NCBI RefSeq assembly: GCF_900142465.1
Contig: NZ_FRAX01000010.1
Location: forward strand, 62,001-126,000
DNA: 64,000 nt
Direction of reading: 5' to 3'
DNA from: Fibrobacter sp. UWH6
GTDB lineage: Bacteria; Fibrobacterota; Fibrobacteria; Fibrobacterales; Fibrobacteraceae
A program made the position numbers and the translations under genes. Shown here piece after piece: positions 15,914-24,801 of this stretch. The notes below the pieces were generated by a model, which saw nothing but the letters and a program-made list of their open reading frames with translations, had not been told where the DNA came from and searched no databases. The first letter of the stretch is position 1. Each line of letters begins with the position of its first letter.

Positions 15914-17641
15914 CTAGTAGCGGTTCAAATAGGAGGCATAATCACAAAGTTTAAGACCTGGCGGCAGGGCAGACTTGTCAAAACGCACCATACGAACCTC
16001 GGCAGGTTTACCAACTACACGGGCCAGCATTTCAAAATTATCCTGCGTTTCCCATACAGCGGCATCCAAGACAAGGCCATCGCCACAATCCGTTTCGCCG
16101 GTACTGTTTCCAATACCTGAAATTCGGGAATTCTGCTTCAACAGACGCGTAAACACCTCGGGAGCAACCCCCAGGTGGTTAGAGTTTGAAGAAGAATCCA
16201 CAACAACCACATGAACCTGTCGGAAATGATTCAGGGAATCAAACACAACCGTATAGGTATGCATATAGGGGGCGATGTAGAAAGATTCCTGCCAAACGTT
16301 ATTTGCAACCGGGCGGAAATTGGAAATCGAATACTTCTTGAAAAATTCACGGGGAGTCGCGCCATAGCGAACAAGATAATGGCCCAACATTGAAGAGAAG
16401 TCATGGGTCGTCGCAGGGCCAGATGTTCCGCGGAGGCTGTCGATAGCACGGTTCAAGTTGGCGGCCAGACCGTCGGTCTTCGAAATGGGAGCAGGACGCG
16501 TGATACTTGCTTCCTGGATACGAAGCTGGATTTCAGGATATTCGGGATCGGCTTTCTTGATTTCCTGGAACTGCATACGAGCCAGGTCAAACTGACGACC
16601 CTTCAGATAGGCACGGCCAAGAGCCTCCCGCAAAGGCAGGTTTTCGGGATACTTTTCTACCAAGGGCAGCAGAATATCGCAGGCAATCTGGGCTCGATCC
16701 TGGGGAGACAGAGCAACACCAGTTCCAGAACCCGGAGGAGATTTTTCACCTAGAGTCGCTGCGGCGGCACGAGCCTCGGCGTAATCCGGCTGGAAGGCAA
16801 GAATGCGCTGATAGATTTTTTCGGCAGCATCAAAGTGTCCCTGGTATTCCTTCAGGTATCCCTGAAGCAGAAGAAGTTTAGCATCAACCGGGAACTGGGA
16901 AAGGGCATATTCCACAACGGCGGAGCAGCTATCCAGCAAGCCACTGTCGTGGTAAACTTCAGCCAACAGTTCATAGGCTCGGGGGGAATCTCCGTTAGAA
17001 AGGCTAATGGCGGTTTTCAGTTCGCCGGCCGCCTGGATGCTGCGGGAATTCTTAAGGAGCAATTCACCAAACCAGAGTCGAGCCTGAGTCAGGGAGGGAG
17101 CCTTTTCTGTAGCGACACGAGCCAGTTCAAGGGAAGCCGATTCGTTACCGGCCATATACACCACTCGGCTTTCCAGGTAGGCAGCCAGACCCGTTCCAGG
17201 ATAACGCCCCTGCAACTTACCAGTCAACAGGGCAAGACGGTCCTTCTGATTTTCAGTCAGGGCAACCCCATTGGTCGCCATATCAAAGAGGATGTTCACC
17301 CCACCCCAGATAGCATTCAGCAAATCAGGGTAGAGAACAACAACGCCATCGTAGATGTCGTAAGCCGAAGAAAGGGCTCCGGCGCGAGAAAGTTCAGCGG
17401 CACGACGCAGTTCAGTCTGAACCTGAACAGGCAGCTTTGTTACCGAGGAGTTAAAATCGGGAGCATCGCCCAACAGAACCGCCGAACCGACAGGCAATCC
17501 GTAGGGGACGGCCGGAACAGAAACCTTAGACGGGCCGTAGATCTCGTACACGCGAAAGCCCACAAAAGCAAGAAGGGCTCCACAACACAATGTCAAAAAG
17601 AGATAGGCAGCCTTGCGGGCAGCATTATTGGAATTGGACAT
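15914..17641 (-). CDS. Membrane-anchored TPR protein, 575 residues
   Basis: The N-terminus has one membrane segment (AAYLFLTLCCGALLAFVGFRVYEIY), then a periplasmic region of TPR-like helices from about 60 to 370, with recurring patterns such as AEKIYQRILAFQPDYAEARAAAATLGE. The last 190 residues form a separate beta-rich domain of unknown type (YNVWQESFYIAPYMHTYTV region). No catalytic motif was seen. The gene starts 17 bases after the sigma factor stop and ends 46 bases before the TPR lipoprotein gene, so it belongs to the same - strand series. A scaffold role in the periplasm is likely; more cannot be said. Confidence 0.65.
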   Translation of the reverse strand: MSNSNNAARKAAYLFLTLCCGALLAFVGFRVYEIYGPSKVSVPAVPYGLPVGSAVLLGDAPDFNSSVTKLPVQVQTELRRAAELSRAGALSSAYDIYDGVVVLYPDLLNAIWGGVNILFDMATNGVALTENQKDRLALLTGKLQGRYPGTGLAAYLESRVVYMAGNESASLELARVATEKAPSLTQARLWFGELLLKNSRSIQAAGELKTAISLSNGDSPRAYELLAEVYHDSGLLDSCSAVVEYALSQFPVDAKLLLLQGYLKEYQGHFDAAEKIYQRILAFQPDYAEARAAAATLGEKSPPGSGTGVALSPQDRAQIACDILLPLVEKYPENLPLREALGRAYLKGRQFDLARMQFQEIKKADPEYPEIQLRIQEASITRPAPISKTDGLAANLNRAIDSLRGTSGPATTHDFSSMLGHYLVRYGATPREFFKKYSISNFRPVANNVWQESFYIAPYMHTYTVVFDSLNHFRQVHVVVVDSSSNSNHLGVAPEVFTRLLKQNSRISGIGNSTGETDCGDGLVLDAAVWETQDNFEMLARVVGKPAEVRMVRFDKSALPPGLKLCDYASYLNRY

Positions 17642-17658
17642 CTGATTCCAAGCCTCGG

Positions 17659-18510
17659 TTAGAGTTCCAGGAAGTCAGCCAGCTTTTCCTTATGCTCCTT
17701 GCTCTTCTGAAGGCGACGGAGCGTCTTGTTCTTGATCTGGCGGACACGTTCACGAGAGAGTTTCAGGTCTTCGCCAATATCCTTCAAGGTCGTATCTTCT
17801 ACGGTATCGAGACCGTAGAACATGCGAAGAATTTCTTCTTCACGCTGAGGCAGACTAGACAAGGTTTCCTGGATGAGCTTGCGGCGTTCATCCTTTTCCA
17901 TGTCCTCATCCTGGTTACCATCGGTACCCAGAACATCCATCAGGGTGCTTACAGATTCGCTAGAACTGGAAACAGTGGAACTGTCACCAATGGGAGCATC
18001 CAGAGAGATGTCCACAATCTTTTCCATGACTTCGACAATGTCTTTTTCGAAGGGGGAAAATTCTTCCATGGCGATGGTGCGATCGTAGTCGCCATCGTTC
18101 TGCATAAGGGCACGCTTGAAGCGGTTTACAAGAGCGAGCTTGTTAGGCGGAATTCGGACCGCGCCCACCTGTTCAAACAAAGCCTTCTGGATTGACTGGC
18201 GAATCCACCACACGGCGTAGCTGATGAACTTGACATCCTTGTCCATATCAAAACGCTTAGCCGCCTTGAAAAGGCCCAGATTGCCTTCGTTAATAAGATC
18301 GAGCAGAGAAAGACCACGGCCCTGGTACTTACGGGCCACACTGACCACAAAGCGAAGGTTGCCGCGAATCAGGCGCTGCAGAGCGGACTTGCGAATTTCC
18401 TCTGTAGCCCCGGTCTTGATAATCGAAAGCAGAGCCGACTCCTCCTGCGGGGTAAGAGTCGGGAAACGATTCAAGTCCCGGAAATATAGTGCTTCGTTTG
18501 CATCACTCAT
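17659..18510 (-). CDS. RNA polymerase sigma-70 family factor, short RpoD/RpoS type
   Basis: A 283-residue sigma factor without region 1.1. Region 1.2 is YFRDLNRFPTLTPQEE, region 2 is LIRGNLRFVVSVARKYQ plus LLDLINEGNLGLFKAAKRFD and FISYAVWWIRQSI, region 3 follows, and region 4 has SLPQREEEILRMFYGLD with a helix-turn-helix LKDIGEDLKLSRERVRQIK. Primary sigma factors of the related Bacteroidota are similarly short, so this may be the housekeeping factor. A paralogous group 2 factor cannot be excluded. I start at ATG 18510 because AGGTGA lies five bases upstream; in-frame ATG 18540 and TTG 18549 are alternatives. A Ser-rich linker (DSSTVSSSSESVSTL) separates regions 3 and 4, which is unusual. Confidence 0.9.
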   Translation of the reverse strand: MSDANEALYFRDLNRFPTLTPQEESALLSIIKTGATEEIRKSALQRLIRGNLRFVVSVARKYQGRGLSLLDLINEGNLGLFKAAKRFDMDKDVKFISYAVWWIRQSIQKALFEQVGAVRIPPNKLALVNRFKRALMQNDGDYDRTIAMEEFSPFEKDIVEVMEKIVDISLDAPIGDSSTVSSSSESVSTLMDVLGTDGNQDEDMEKDERRKLIQETLSSLPQREEEILRMFYGLDTVEDTTLKDIGEDLKLSRERVRQIKNKTLRRLQKSKEHKEKLADFLEL

Positions 18511-18579
18511 AAGATCACCTATCAATCCATTTTTATTCATCGCGGGCAAAAGCCCTTGAAGTTGAACAAATATGTTTTT

Positions 18580-18891
18580 TTATACGGATTCTGTCAATTT
18601 ACCCAAGGTCAAATTACGCAATTTGTCGTACGGATAAATTCCCGAATTATGTCCATCGCTAAAAGTAAGGCTAGCCGCATAGCGTCCTACGGACTGTACC
18701 TTCAAAAGAGCGATATCAGCAGGGACAGAAGCGTCATCCAGCGTCTTTACACCCGTATGTTCATCCACACACAGGGCGCAGGGGCAGGCACAACGCAAAT
18801 CACGGGCAGAGCAAGCCCCACGGGTACCATCATTCCATTCCACGCCCAGTTTTCCATCTGCAGTTCTAAAGAATTTTTTCGGTTGCAACAT
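18580..18891 (-). CDS. DUF971-domain protein next to Mrp
   Basis: A 103-residue DUF971 protein (the N-terminal domain of gamma-butyrobetaine hydroxylases). Family signatures are the WNDGTRGACSARDLRCACPCALCVDE block with five closely spaced cysteines and the C-terminal SDGHNSGIYPYDKLR. The domain often occurs beside or fused to Mrp/NBP35 Fe-S carriers, and here the Mrp gene ends ten bases upstream, so the pair is likely co-transcribed. The Cys cluster could bind a metal or Fe-S cluster, which fits a helper role in Fe-S assembly; this is inference. The full length fits the single-domain form. Confidence 0.8.
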   Translation of the reverse strand: MLQPKKFFRTADGKLGVEWNDGTRGACSARDLRCACPCALCVDEHTGVKTLDDASVPADIALLKVQSVGRYAASLTFSDGHNSGIYPYDKLRNLTLGKLTESV

Positions 18892-18901
18892 TTAGCACTC
18901 C

Positions 18902-20026
18902 TTAGACCATCTCTACCGGCAGCTGGTCAAATTCGTAGTTATAGGACTTAAGAGTTCCCTCATCTTCATGGTCAAATACAGAAATCGTACGGACCATGGC
19001 ATCGGCCACCTGCATAAAGACCTTTGCCGATTCCGAATTAGGGTTACTCAACACGGCAGGAGTTCCCCCATCGCCACAATCGGCAACGGCCGGTTCCAGA
19101 GGCACCTTCCCGATCAGGGGGACACCCCACTTCTTAGCGATGGATTCACCACCACCCTGGCGGAAGATGTAGTGAGGCTTATTGCACTGGTCGCAAATAA
19201 AGTAACTCATATTTTCTACAACGCCGACCACAGGAACGCCAACATTATCGAACATGGCGATACCCTTGCGGCAGTCAGCCAGGGCCACTTCCTGGGGAGT
19301 AGTCACCACGACCGCACCAGACATGGGGCAGTTCTGGGTCAAGGTCAGCTGGATATCGCCTGTTCCCGGAGGAAAGTCCACCAGCAGGTAATCCAACTTA
19401 CCCCAGCGCACATGGTGAATAAAATGCTGAATCATCTGACTTACCATAGGTCCACGCCAAATGGTAGCCTTATCGGAATCAGCGAACATACACATAGACA
19501 CAATGCTTACGCCGCCCTTTGCTTCAACAGGGGCGATGGTGTTGTCGTCAAAAACTTCGGGAGCCTTGTCGATACCGAACATAAGACCCATGCTAGGGCC
19601 GTAAATGTCAGCATCAAGAATACCCACACGGGCACCGGAAAGGCTCAAGGCCATGGCCAGGTTAGCAGTCACCGTAGACTTACCCACACCGCCCTTGCCA
19701 CTAGCCACGGCCACCACATGGGCCACTTCGCCAATATGGGAATCCTTAGGAGCCTGGGCAGCGGAATTACCGGCAGAGCCACCTTCCTTCGCGGTAAAGG
19801 TCACATTCACTTCGCTTGCGCCAAGAGACTTCACGATGGCAATGCACTGATCCTTGAACTGATCACGGATAGGACAAGTGGGAGTTGTCAAGCGAAGATC
19901 AAAGCTAACCTTATCGCCTTCAATCTTAAGATTCTGCACGAAATCCAGTTCCACAATATTCTTGTGAAGGTCCGGATCCTGCACGGCGCTAAGCGCCTTC
20001 AAAATGGTCTTTTCGTTTAGAGTCAT
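18902..20026 (-). CDS. mrp: Mrp/ApbC-type Fe-S cluster carrier ATPase
   Basis: A 374-residue P-loop protein. Residues 1-85 are a DUF59/MIP18-like domain (VQDPDLHKNIVELDFVQ, TTPTCPIRDQF). The nucleotide-binding domain starts with the deviant Walker A SGKGGVGKST at 109-118 and continues DADIYGPSMGLMFG, WRGPMVSQMIQHFIHHVRW and DYLLVDFPPGTGDIQLT. The CxxC of FICDQCNK near residue 275 is the cluster ligand at the dimer interface. These proteins bind and hand on [4Fe-4S] clusters in the cytoplasm. The gene overlaps nothing; its start lies one base after the end of the ModF-like gene and it is followed by DUF971. Confidence 0.93.
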   Translation of the reverse strand: MTLNEKTILKALSAVQDPDLHKNIVELDFVQNLKIEGDKVSFDLRLTTPTCPIRDQFKDQCIAIVKSLGASEVNVTFTAKEGGSAGNSAAQAPKDSHIGEVAHVVAVASGKGGVGKSTVTANLAMALSLSGARVGILDADIYGPSMGLMFGIDKAPEVFDDNTIAPVEAKGGVSIVSMCMFADSDKATIWRGPMVSQMIQHFIHHVRWGKLDYLLVDFPPGTGDIQLTLTQNCPMSGAVVVTTPQEVALADCRKGIAMFDNVGVPVVGVVENMSYFICDQCNKPHYIFRQGGGESIAKKWGVPLIGKVPLEPAVADCGDGGTPAVLSNPNSESAKVFMQVADAMVRTISVFDHEDEGTLKSYNYEFDQLPVEMV

Positions 20027-20027
20027 A

Positions 20028-21425
20028 TTAACCTAGCGAGAATTTCGGCATGCGCAACAAGTGAGTCATGCAAGGAGGCCATTCTTCTTCGTAATGGCTA
20101 ACCAAAATAAGAGTGGTTTCTGTGGACAGGAGCTGCAACAGATGGAACAGCTTTTCGCGATATTCACCCTTCAACCCCTGGGAAGGTTCATCTAACAGAA
20201 GAACCTCGGGAGGGCGAATTGCGGCACGAGCCATGAGCACCAGACGCTTGTCGATGGGCGACAGGGAACGGATATTCTGGTTCACGTCTTCAAATCCCAG
20301 ATAAGTCAACCATTCACGAGCTTTCGCCTTTTCTTCCCAAGTGGGATTGGCGGCGCGACAAAGGTTAGGGGTAAAGCCGGTGCAGAGCACCTCCAGGAGC
20401 GTCAAATCTTCACGGTACTGCAAGGCCAGTTCAGGAGAGAAAAATCCCAGTTTGGCCTTGTGGTCCCAAATGTTGAGACCATGGCCCGGGCGTTCCCCCA
20501 ACAGTGTAATGTCATTATTGTAAATCTGGGGATGGTCCGCAGTAAGCATGCCCAGCAACGTACTCTTGCCGGCACCATTCTCGCCCATCACGGCCCAGTG
20601 TTCACCCTTGCGAACAGTCCAGTTCAAATTCTTCAGGACATCGGTTTCACCAAAGCGGACATTGATATTTTTCAAGTCGAAGAGAATTTCAGCATCCTCG
20701 GACTTGGAGTCTGAAGCTTCGGACCTCAATTCCACGATTTCATAATCTTTCAGTTCTGCCTTGGTATACTTGGGCTTCGCCGCTTCCTTGGGCAATTCAC
20801 CCTCGTACTGCACAAAAGTCTTGTCGGCATAAACAAAGGCGGGAATTTCCGGGAGCAGTTCGTCTTCTCGAGCAAGACGGACAGCGATTTTCAAGCCGGT
20901 GCCGCGACTACGGGCAAGTTCTGCCACACAGCCTGCCAGATGGGCGCGATACTCAGGATCCAGCCCGCCAAACAGATCGTTGAAGTAAATCCACTCCGGA
21001 TTTTCCATCCACATGCGAGCCAGCAAGACTCGACGCAGTTCCCCGTTAGAAAGGCTCAGAAGCTTTCTATCCAGAATACCTTCTGCAAGGTCCGCAATTT
21101 TTAACGCTTCATCAAGTTTTTCGGGATCCGTTTCTGGCCAGGCCATGTCCTCGATATAGCGATCCGTCTGCAAGAAGAACTTCTTGTTCAAAAGCAGATT
21201 ACGCACCAACAGAGCCTCATCATCATGGAGGCTAATAAAGCGCTGCTGAAAGAACGGGGCAAGAGCCTGTTGAATCTTTCGCTGAATAGTTTCCGACATA
21301 GTGGAAACCTTTTCTCGCTGACTCAAAAAATGAGTAATGACCCGGTCAAGATCAGCACCTTCGGTACTAAAAATCTGCACCTGCGGGAACTTCTCTATCA
21401 AGGCTTCAAAACGTTTGAATTCCAT
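20028..21425 (-). CDS. ModF-like tandem ABC ATPase
   Basis: A 465-residue protein with two ABC ATPase halves and no membrane part. The N-terminal half lacks a clear Walker A but has SLSNGELRRVLLARMW and WIYFNDLFGG in place of signature and Walker B. The C-terminal half is complete: MGENGAGKSTLLGML, a divergent signature LSPIDKRLVLMARA and EVLLLDEPSQGL. This layout resembles E. coli ModF, whose role is poorly defined. I start at ATG 21425 (MEFKRFEAL); the longer frame back to 21509 adds non-family residues and no ribosome site. The Mrp gene follows one base later, so an operon is likely. A molybdate link is only from the ModF name; no Mod genes are nearby. Confidence 0.75.
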   Translation of the reverse strand: MEFKRFEALIEKFPQVQIFSTEGADLDRVITHFLSQREKVSTMSETIQRKIQQALAPFFQQRFISLHDDEALLVRNLLLNKKFFLQTDRYIEDMAWPETDPEKLDEALKIADLAEGILDRKLLSLSNGELRRVLLARMWMENPEWIYFNDLFGGLDPEYRAHLAGCVAELARSRGTGLKIAVRLAREDELLPEIPAFVYADKTFVQYEGELPKEAAKPKYTKAELKDYEIVELRSEASDSKSEDAEILFDLKNINVRFGETDVLKNLNWTVRKGEHWAVMGENGAGKSTLLGMLTADHPQIYNNDITLLGERPGHGLNIWDHKAKLGFFSPELALQYREDLTLLEVLCTGFTPNLCRAANPTWEEKAKAREWLTYLGFEDVNQNIRSLSPIDKRLVLMARAAIRPPEVLLLDEPSQGLKGEYREKLFHLLQLLSTETTLILVSHYEEEWPPCMTHLLRMPKFSLG

Positions 21426-21524
21426 GAGGCCAAAGATAGTATTTAATGGATAAATCGGCCGAAACGGCTCTAGCAAACACGAAGTGTGACGGCCGTCGCA
21501 CAAAAACAAGATTAAGCGTGATTT

Positions 21525-21550
21525 AAATCAGACAGCACCTGATTTTTTAT
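21525..21550 (+). terminator. Terminator-like hairpin in the leader of the collagen-like lipoprotein gene
   Basis: AAATCAG (21525-21531) pairs with CTGATTT (21539-21545) and is followed by a T-run to 21548. It lies about 100 bases before the start at 21652 with no + strand gene upstream, so it could attenuate the downstream gene. The stem is short and may be fortuitous. Confidence 0.3.
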
Positions 21551-21651
21551 TCCAAGACAAAACATCCGTTTCGCACTTTTTTCTCCTCTATTTTCAAGGC
21601 AAGCGTATTTTATTAATTGGGAAATTTTAATTCGCTTTTGCGGAGGTTTTT

Positions 21652-23283
21652 ATGAAAAAGTCAGTAGCATTCGTTGCATGTTCGGCATTCCTGCTGGGAG
21701 GCTGTCTTGAAGCAGGTACAGAAGCCGTAACATCAGAAACTGGAGCAACTAGCGAAACTGTTTCTGCAGAAATCTCCGGATCTATTGAAGTATCTGGATC
21801 AGCCAGCGTTTCTACCACTGCACCTTCGTTGCGTGCAATGGTTCAGTCCATTTATGGACTGGGCCCCTGCAACACAAGCAACGAGGGAGACGCCACCTAC
21901 GTCATTGACGAAGAAGCCTACTTCCAGTGCACAGGAGGACTGTGGTCGGAACAGAAGCAAGCAACCTCCGTCGGAAATACATGTACCATTTCCGGAAACG
22001 GCAACAACAACGTAGTGTTCTGCGGTAATGCCACCATTGGCACTCTGGTCATTGGAGGAAACAGCGCATTGGACACTTCCGTCGCAGCAATTGTCGGTAA
22101 AGACGGCAAGGACGGTGTCGATGGTAAAGACGGCGTCGACGGCAAGGACGGCGTTGACGGTAAGGATGGAACATCCTGCACTGTTGCAATTCTTGCAGAC
22201 AACTCCGGCTATAAAATCCTCTGCGGTGGTGATTCCGTCGGAGTCCTGCTCCACGGTCTAAACGGCGTCGATGGAAAGGACGGCCGCGATGGTGTTGACG
22301 GCAAGGACGGTATCGATGGTAAGGACGGCCGCGATGGCGTTGACGGCAAGGATGGCATCGATGGCAAGGATGGCCGCGATGGCGTTGACGGCAAGGATGG
22401 CATCGATGGTAAGGATGGCCGCGATGGCGTTGACGGCAAGGATGGTATCGATGGTAAGGATGGCCGCGATGGCGTTGACGGCAAGGATGGCATCGATGGT
22501 AAGGATGGCCGCGATGGCGTTGACGGCAAGGATGGCATCGATGGTAAGGACGGCCGCGATGGCGTTGACGGCAAGGATGGTATCGATGGTAAGGACGGCC
22601 GCGACGGCGTCGATGGCAAGGACGGCAAAGACTGCAACTGCTGTGACACTGTCGAAATCACCAAGAAGACTTGGGCCAATCTGAACCCCGACATTGACTA
22701 CTGTCAGTTCCAGGACACCCGCGATGGACAGTGGTACAAGTGCGTTGTCATCGGCAATCAGACCTGGATGGCTGAAAACCTGAACTACGCCGGTACCGCC
22801 AGCAAGAGCTGGTGCTATAAGAACCAGGAAGCCAACTGCGATATCTACGGAAGACTGTATTCATGGGCCGCAGCAGCCGACGTTTCTGAAAGCTACAACA
22901 GAAGCAGCGCAAGAATCTCCAAAAAACACCAGGGTGCATGCCCCATTGGCTGGCATCTCCCCACAAATTCCGAATGGGACTCTCTCGCTTACGTCGTCAG
23001 CAAGAAGAACAGCTATATCGGCAAGGCTCTCCTTGCAAAGACATACGGCGGCACTGATGATTTAGGCTTCTCCGCCATGCTGGCAGGAAACTGGAAAACC
23101 GACCTCATCGACCGTTCCGATTACTTCGACAACGTTGATTGGGTCGCAGACTTCTGGAGCGCTACTGAATCTTCTGACTCTGCAATTCGCAGAAACATCG
23201 GCTATTACGACAACACCAGTCTCAATACCGAATACGAAGAAAAGTATGAATGGGGCTACTCCGTTCGCTGCGTCAAGGACTAA
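21652..23283 (+). CDS. Collagen-like repeat lipoprotein with C-terminal FISUMP domain
   Basis: A 543-residue secreted lipoprotein (lipobox LLGGC, Cys18). A Ser/Thr-rich region and a small beta domain (residues 60-145) precede two collagen-like Gly-X-Y blocks: a short one (GKDGVDGKDG) at about 148-172 and a long one at about 205-325 made of 15-residue units GRDGVDGKDGIDGKD. The last 200 residues are a FISUMP domain: IGNQTWMAENLNYAG, YGRLYSWAAA, CPIGWHLPTNSEWD, ending YSVRCVKD. This domain is abundant in Fibrobacter surface proteins. The charged, hydroxyproline-free Gly-X-Asp repeats could form a triple-helical stalk presenting the FISUMP domain, perhaps for substrate or cell adhesion; this is inference. 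A GGAGG site precedes the ATG and a strong terminator follows. The repeat can expand or contract without breaking the frame. Confidence 0.9.
   Translation: MKKSVAFVACSAFLLGGCLEAGTEAVTSETGATSETVSAEISGSIEVSGSASVSTTAPSLRAMVQSIYGLGPCNTSNEGDATYVIDEEAYFQCTGGLWSEQKQATSVGNTCTISGNGNNNVVFCGNATIGTLVIGGNSALDTSVAAIVGKDGKDGVDGKDGVDGKDGVDGKDGTSCTVAILADNSGYKILCGGDSVGVLLHGLNGVDGKDGRDGVDGKDGIDGKDGRDGVDGKDGIDGKDGRDGVDGKDGIDGKDGRDGVDGKDGIDGKDGRDGVDGKDGIDGKDGRDGVDGKDGIDGKDGRDGVDGKDGIDGKDGRDGVDGKDGKDCNCCDTVEITKKTWANLNPDIDYCQFQDTRDGQWYKCVVIGNQTWMAENLNYAGTASKSWCYKNQEANCDIYGRLYSWAAAADVSESYNRSSARISKKHQGACPIGWHLPTNSEWDSLAYVVSKKNSYIGKALLAKTYGGTDDLGFSAMLAGNWKTDLIDRSDYFDNVDWVADFWSATESSDSAIRRNIGYYDNTSLNTEYEEKYEWGYSVRCVKD
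22282..22626 (+). repeat. 45-bp tandem repeat encoding Gly-X-Asp collagen-like units
   Basis: Eight starts of the GRD unit occur at exact 45-base spacing (22282, 22327, 22372, 22417, 22462, 22507, 22552, 22597): seven full copies and a partial eighth. Copies differ only at third codon positions, mainly GGT/GGC, GAT/GAC and AAG choices. The repeats keep frame, so copy-number changes would alter stalk length only. Confidence 0.95.
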
Positions 23284-23303
23284 CCATTCTATCATAGAAA
23301 CAA

Positions 23304-23340
23304 AAAACGCTCTGGCACATCACAGCCAGGGCGTTTTTTA
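23304..23340 (+). terminator. Rho-independent terminator after the collagen-like gene
   Basis: A 13-bp stem (AAAACGCTCTGGC / GCCAGGGCGTTTT, one G-T pair) with an 8-base loop runs into a six-T tract. It lies 20 bases after the stop codon and may also serve the convergent esterase gene. Confidence 0.88.
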
Positions 23341-23361
23341 TTAGGCTTTTTTAGACCTTTT

Positions 23362-24801
23362 CTAGAACTGGGTGAAGAATTCCCAAGTTGTTTCGGGAAC
23401 CCAGGATTTTGTCGATCCCGGATCCTTATGATCCCAGATGTGCCCGCCGTTCTGAGTACACCACTTTACCGGGAAGCGTTCATCCACAGTCTTGTAGTCA
23501 TAGCAGAGATGAGGACCAGAGCCCTTGTATTCTTCGGCCTGTTCGCCACTAGCATCCGTAAAGTTAGGTCCATTGTGCTTTAAGGCTGTATTACGGGCTG
23601 CACGACCAAGGTCCGGACGGCACAGGTCGTCCTGCAGGCCAAGCACACCCATCCAGGCGATGGACTTGCCGGAATGAGGCGGAACATAGATGTTGATTTC
23701 AGCCGTTTCGTAAGCTGCTACACCACGAAGCACATGCTGGTGATTACGGGAAAGCCCATTAGTAAACATGGAACCATAGCTAAATCCTGCAGAGAATACG
23801 CGGGAAGAGTCAATGCAGAGATTTCCCTGAAGATCTGCCAGAAGTTCATCAAACAGAGTGTAGTCATCTTGTGCCCAGGGAGCCTGATTGCCGTTTCCTT
23901 CGGGAGCCACAAAGATGGTAGTCTTTTCGGTGTCCAGAGGTTTCATGCCATAGTAGCCTTCTTGCTGGACGCCACCAGCCCAACCACCCATGCAGTGCAT
24001 ACCGAAAACAAGGCGATAAGGTTTGGTATTATCGTAGTTGTCAGGGATATCGATTCTGATGGTACGCTTGCCCTTGCTCCACTGGAATTCATAGCTGCCC
24101 GACTTTACGCGGCTCCAGGTTTTGCCACAACCACGAGTAGGCACGGGTGCGTTCCCCTTGGCCCATCCAAAGTCATAAACTTCCTCTGCACCCACGGCCT
24201 TTTCCAGGGTCAGATCCAAGTTGGTATCGAGATTCGCGAGAGCTACTTTAAGTGTATCAAAACCGTCTGCGGTAACCTGTAGAGTTCCCCCCTCCCCTTC
24301 CTTTTTCAGGGTATTTACAGGAGCCACTCCATAAGATGAACCATAGGAACCTCGGGCCGTAAACTTCACACCTTGCAAGGCGTTCCCCATCTTCACTCGG
24401 GCATAGTACGTTCCTTCGCTCTTTACAAAGCTACGCATATCAACGGAACCCGAGCCGTTCAATTCCTGATTCACAACTCTAAAACCCATGGCATCAAAAA
24501 CCTGTACCTGCACAGGAGCCGATGCAGCCTGAGAATAAGAAAGTATTCCGTTATCGACTCTTACGAAGCCAGGATTCACAACAGGCTTAATCGCCGTAGT
24601 ATTAATCGGCGTATCGCGAATGGTAAAGGAGCCCACCCCGTCCGAAACAGCAGAATACTCTGTGCCGATCAAAGATAGTTCAGCCCCCTTCACCGCCTTT
24701 CCCTTGGCATCATGAACGGAACCTGTCAAAACAAAGGCATTTGCCGAAGATACAGACAGCGCTGTGGCCAAACCCAAAGCCAGAACATTCCTGTTTTTCA
24801 T
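23362..24801 (-). CDS. Secreted CE1-type (feruloyl/acetylxylan) esterase with N-terminal carboxypeptidase-regulatory-like domain
   Basis: A 479-residue secreted protein with signal peptide (cleavage near SANA-FV, residue 22). Residues 25-85 look like a carboxypeptidase-regulatory beta domain (LTGSVHDAKGKAVKGAELSLIG). A middle module with VQVFDAMGFRVVNQELNGSG and STYYARVK-type beta strands resembles the repeated module of Fibrobacter secreted enzymes. The catalytic part, about 220-479, is a polyhydroxybutyrate-depolymerase/feruloyl-esterase-like alpha/beta hydrolase. The nucleophile is Ser in AGFSYGSMF (about 342), the oxyanion region is FGMHCMGGWAGG, and a His in QNGGHIWDH (about 452) fits the triad. 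Such CE1 enzymes remove ferulate or acetyl groups from hemicellulose. I start at ATG 24801, with AAAGGA upstream; a start 30 bases earlier would spoil the signal. Confidence 0.82.
   Translation of the reverse strand: MKNRNVLALGLATALSVSSANAFVLTGSVHDAKGKAVKGAELSLIGTEYSAVSDGVGSFTIRDTPINTTAIKPVVNPGFVRVDNGILSYSQAASAPVQVQVFDAMGFRVVNQELNGSGSVDMRSFVKSEGTYYARVKMGNALQGVKFTARGSYGSSYGVAPVNTLKKEGEGGTLQVTADGFDTLKVALANLDTNLDLTLEKAVGAEEVYDFGWAKGNAPVPTRGCGKTWSRVKSGSYEFQWSKGKRTIRIDIPDNYDNTKPYRLVFGMHCMGGWAGGVQQEGYYGMKPLDTEKTTIFVAPEGNGNQAPWAQDDYTLFDELLADLQGNLCIDSSRVFSAGFSYGSMFTNGLSRNHQHVLRGVAAYETAEINIYVPPHSGKSIAWMGVLGLQDDLCRPDLGRAARNTALKHNGPNFTDASGEQAEEYKGSGPHLCYDYKTVDERFPVKWCTQNGGHIWDHKDPGSTKSWVPETTWEFFTQF

Noticed and set aside
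13958-21425. One certain ten-gene operon from the ModF-like gene to rlpA
   Set aside because: The genes are co-directional, but the gap before the sigma factor (about 70 bases) can hold a promoter, so I describe it as a series only.
22282-22626. Possible CRISPR-like array
   Set aside because: The units are directly adjoining 45-base copies with no unique spacers and stay in a coding frame.
22209-22694. Pro/Ser-rich repeat frame (LPSTPSRPS) on the - strand
   Set aside because: It is the reverse reading of the collagen-like DNA repeat, not a gene.
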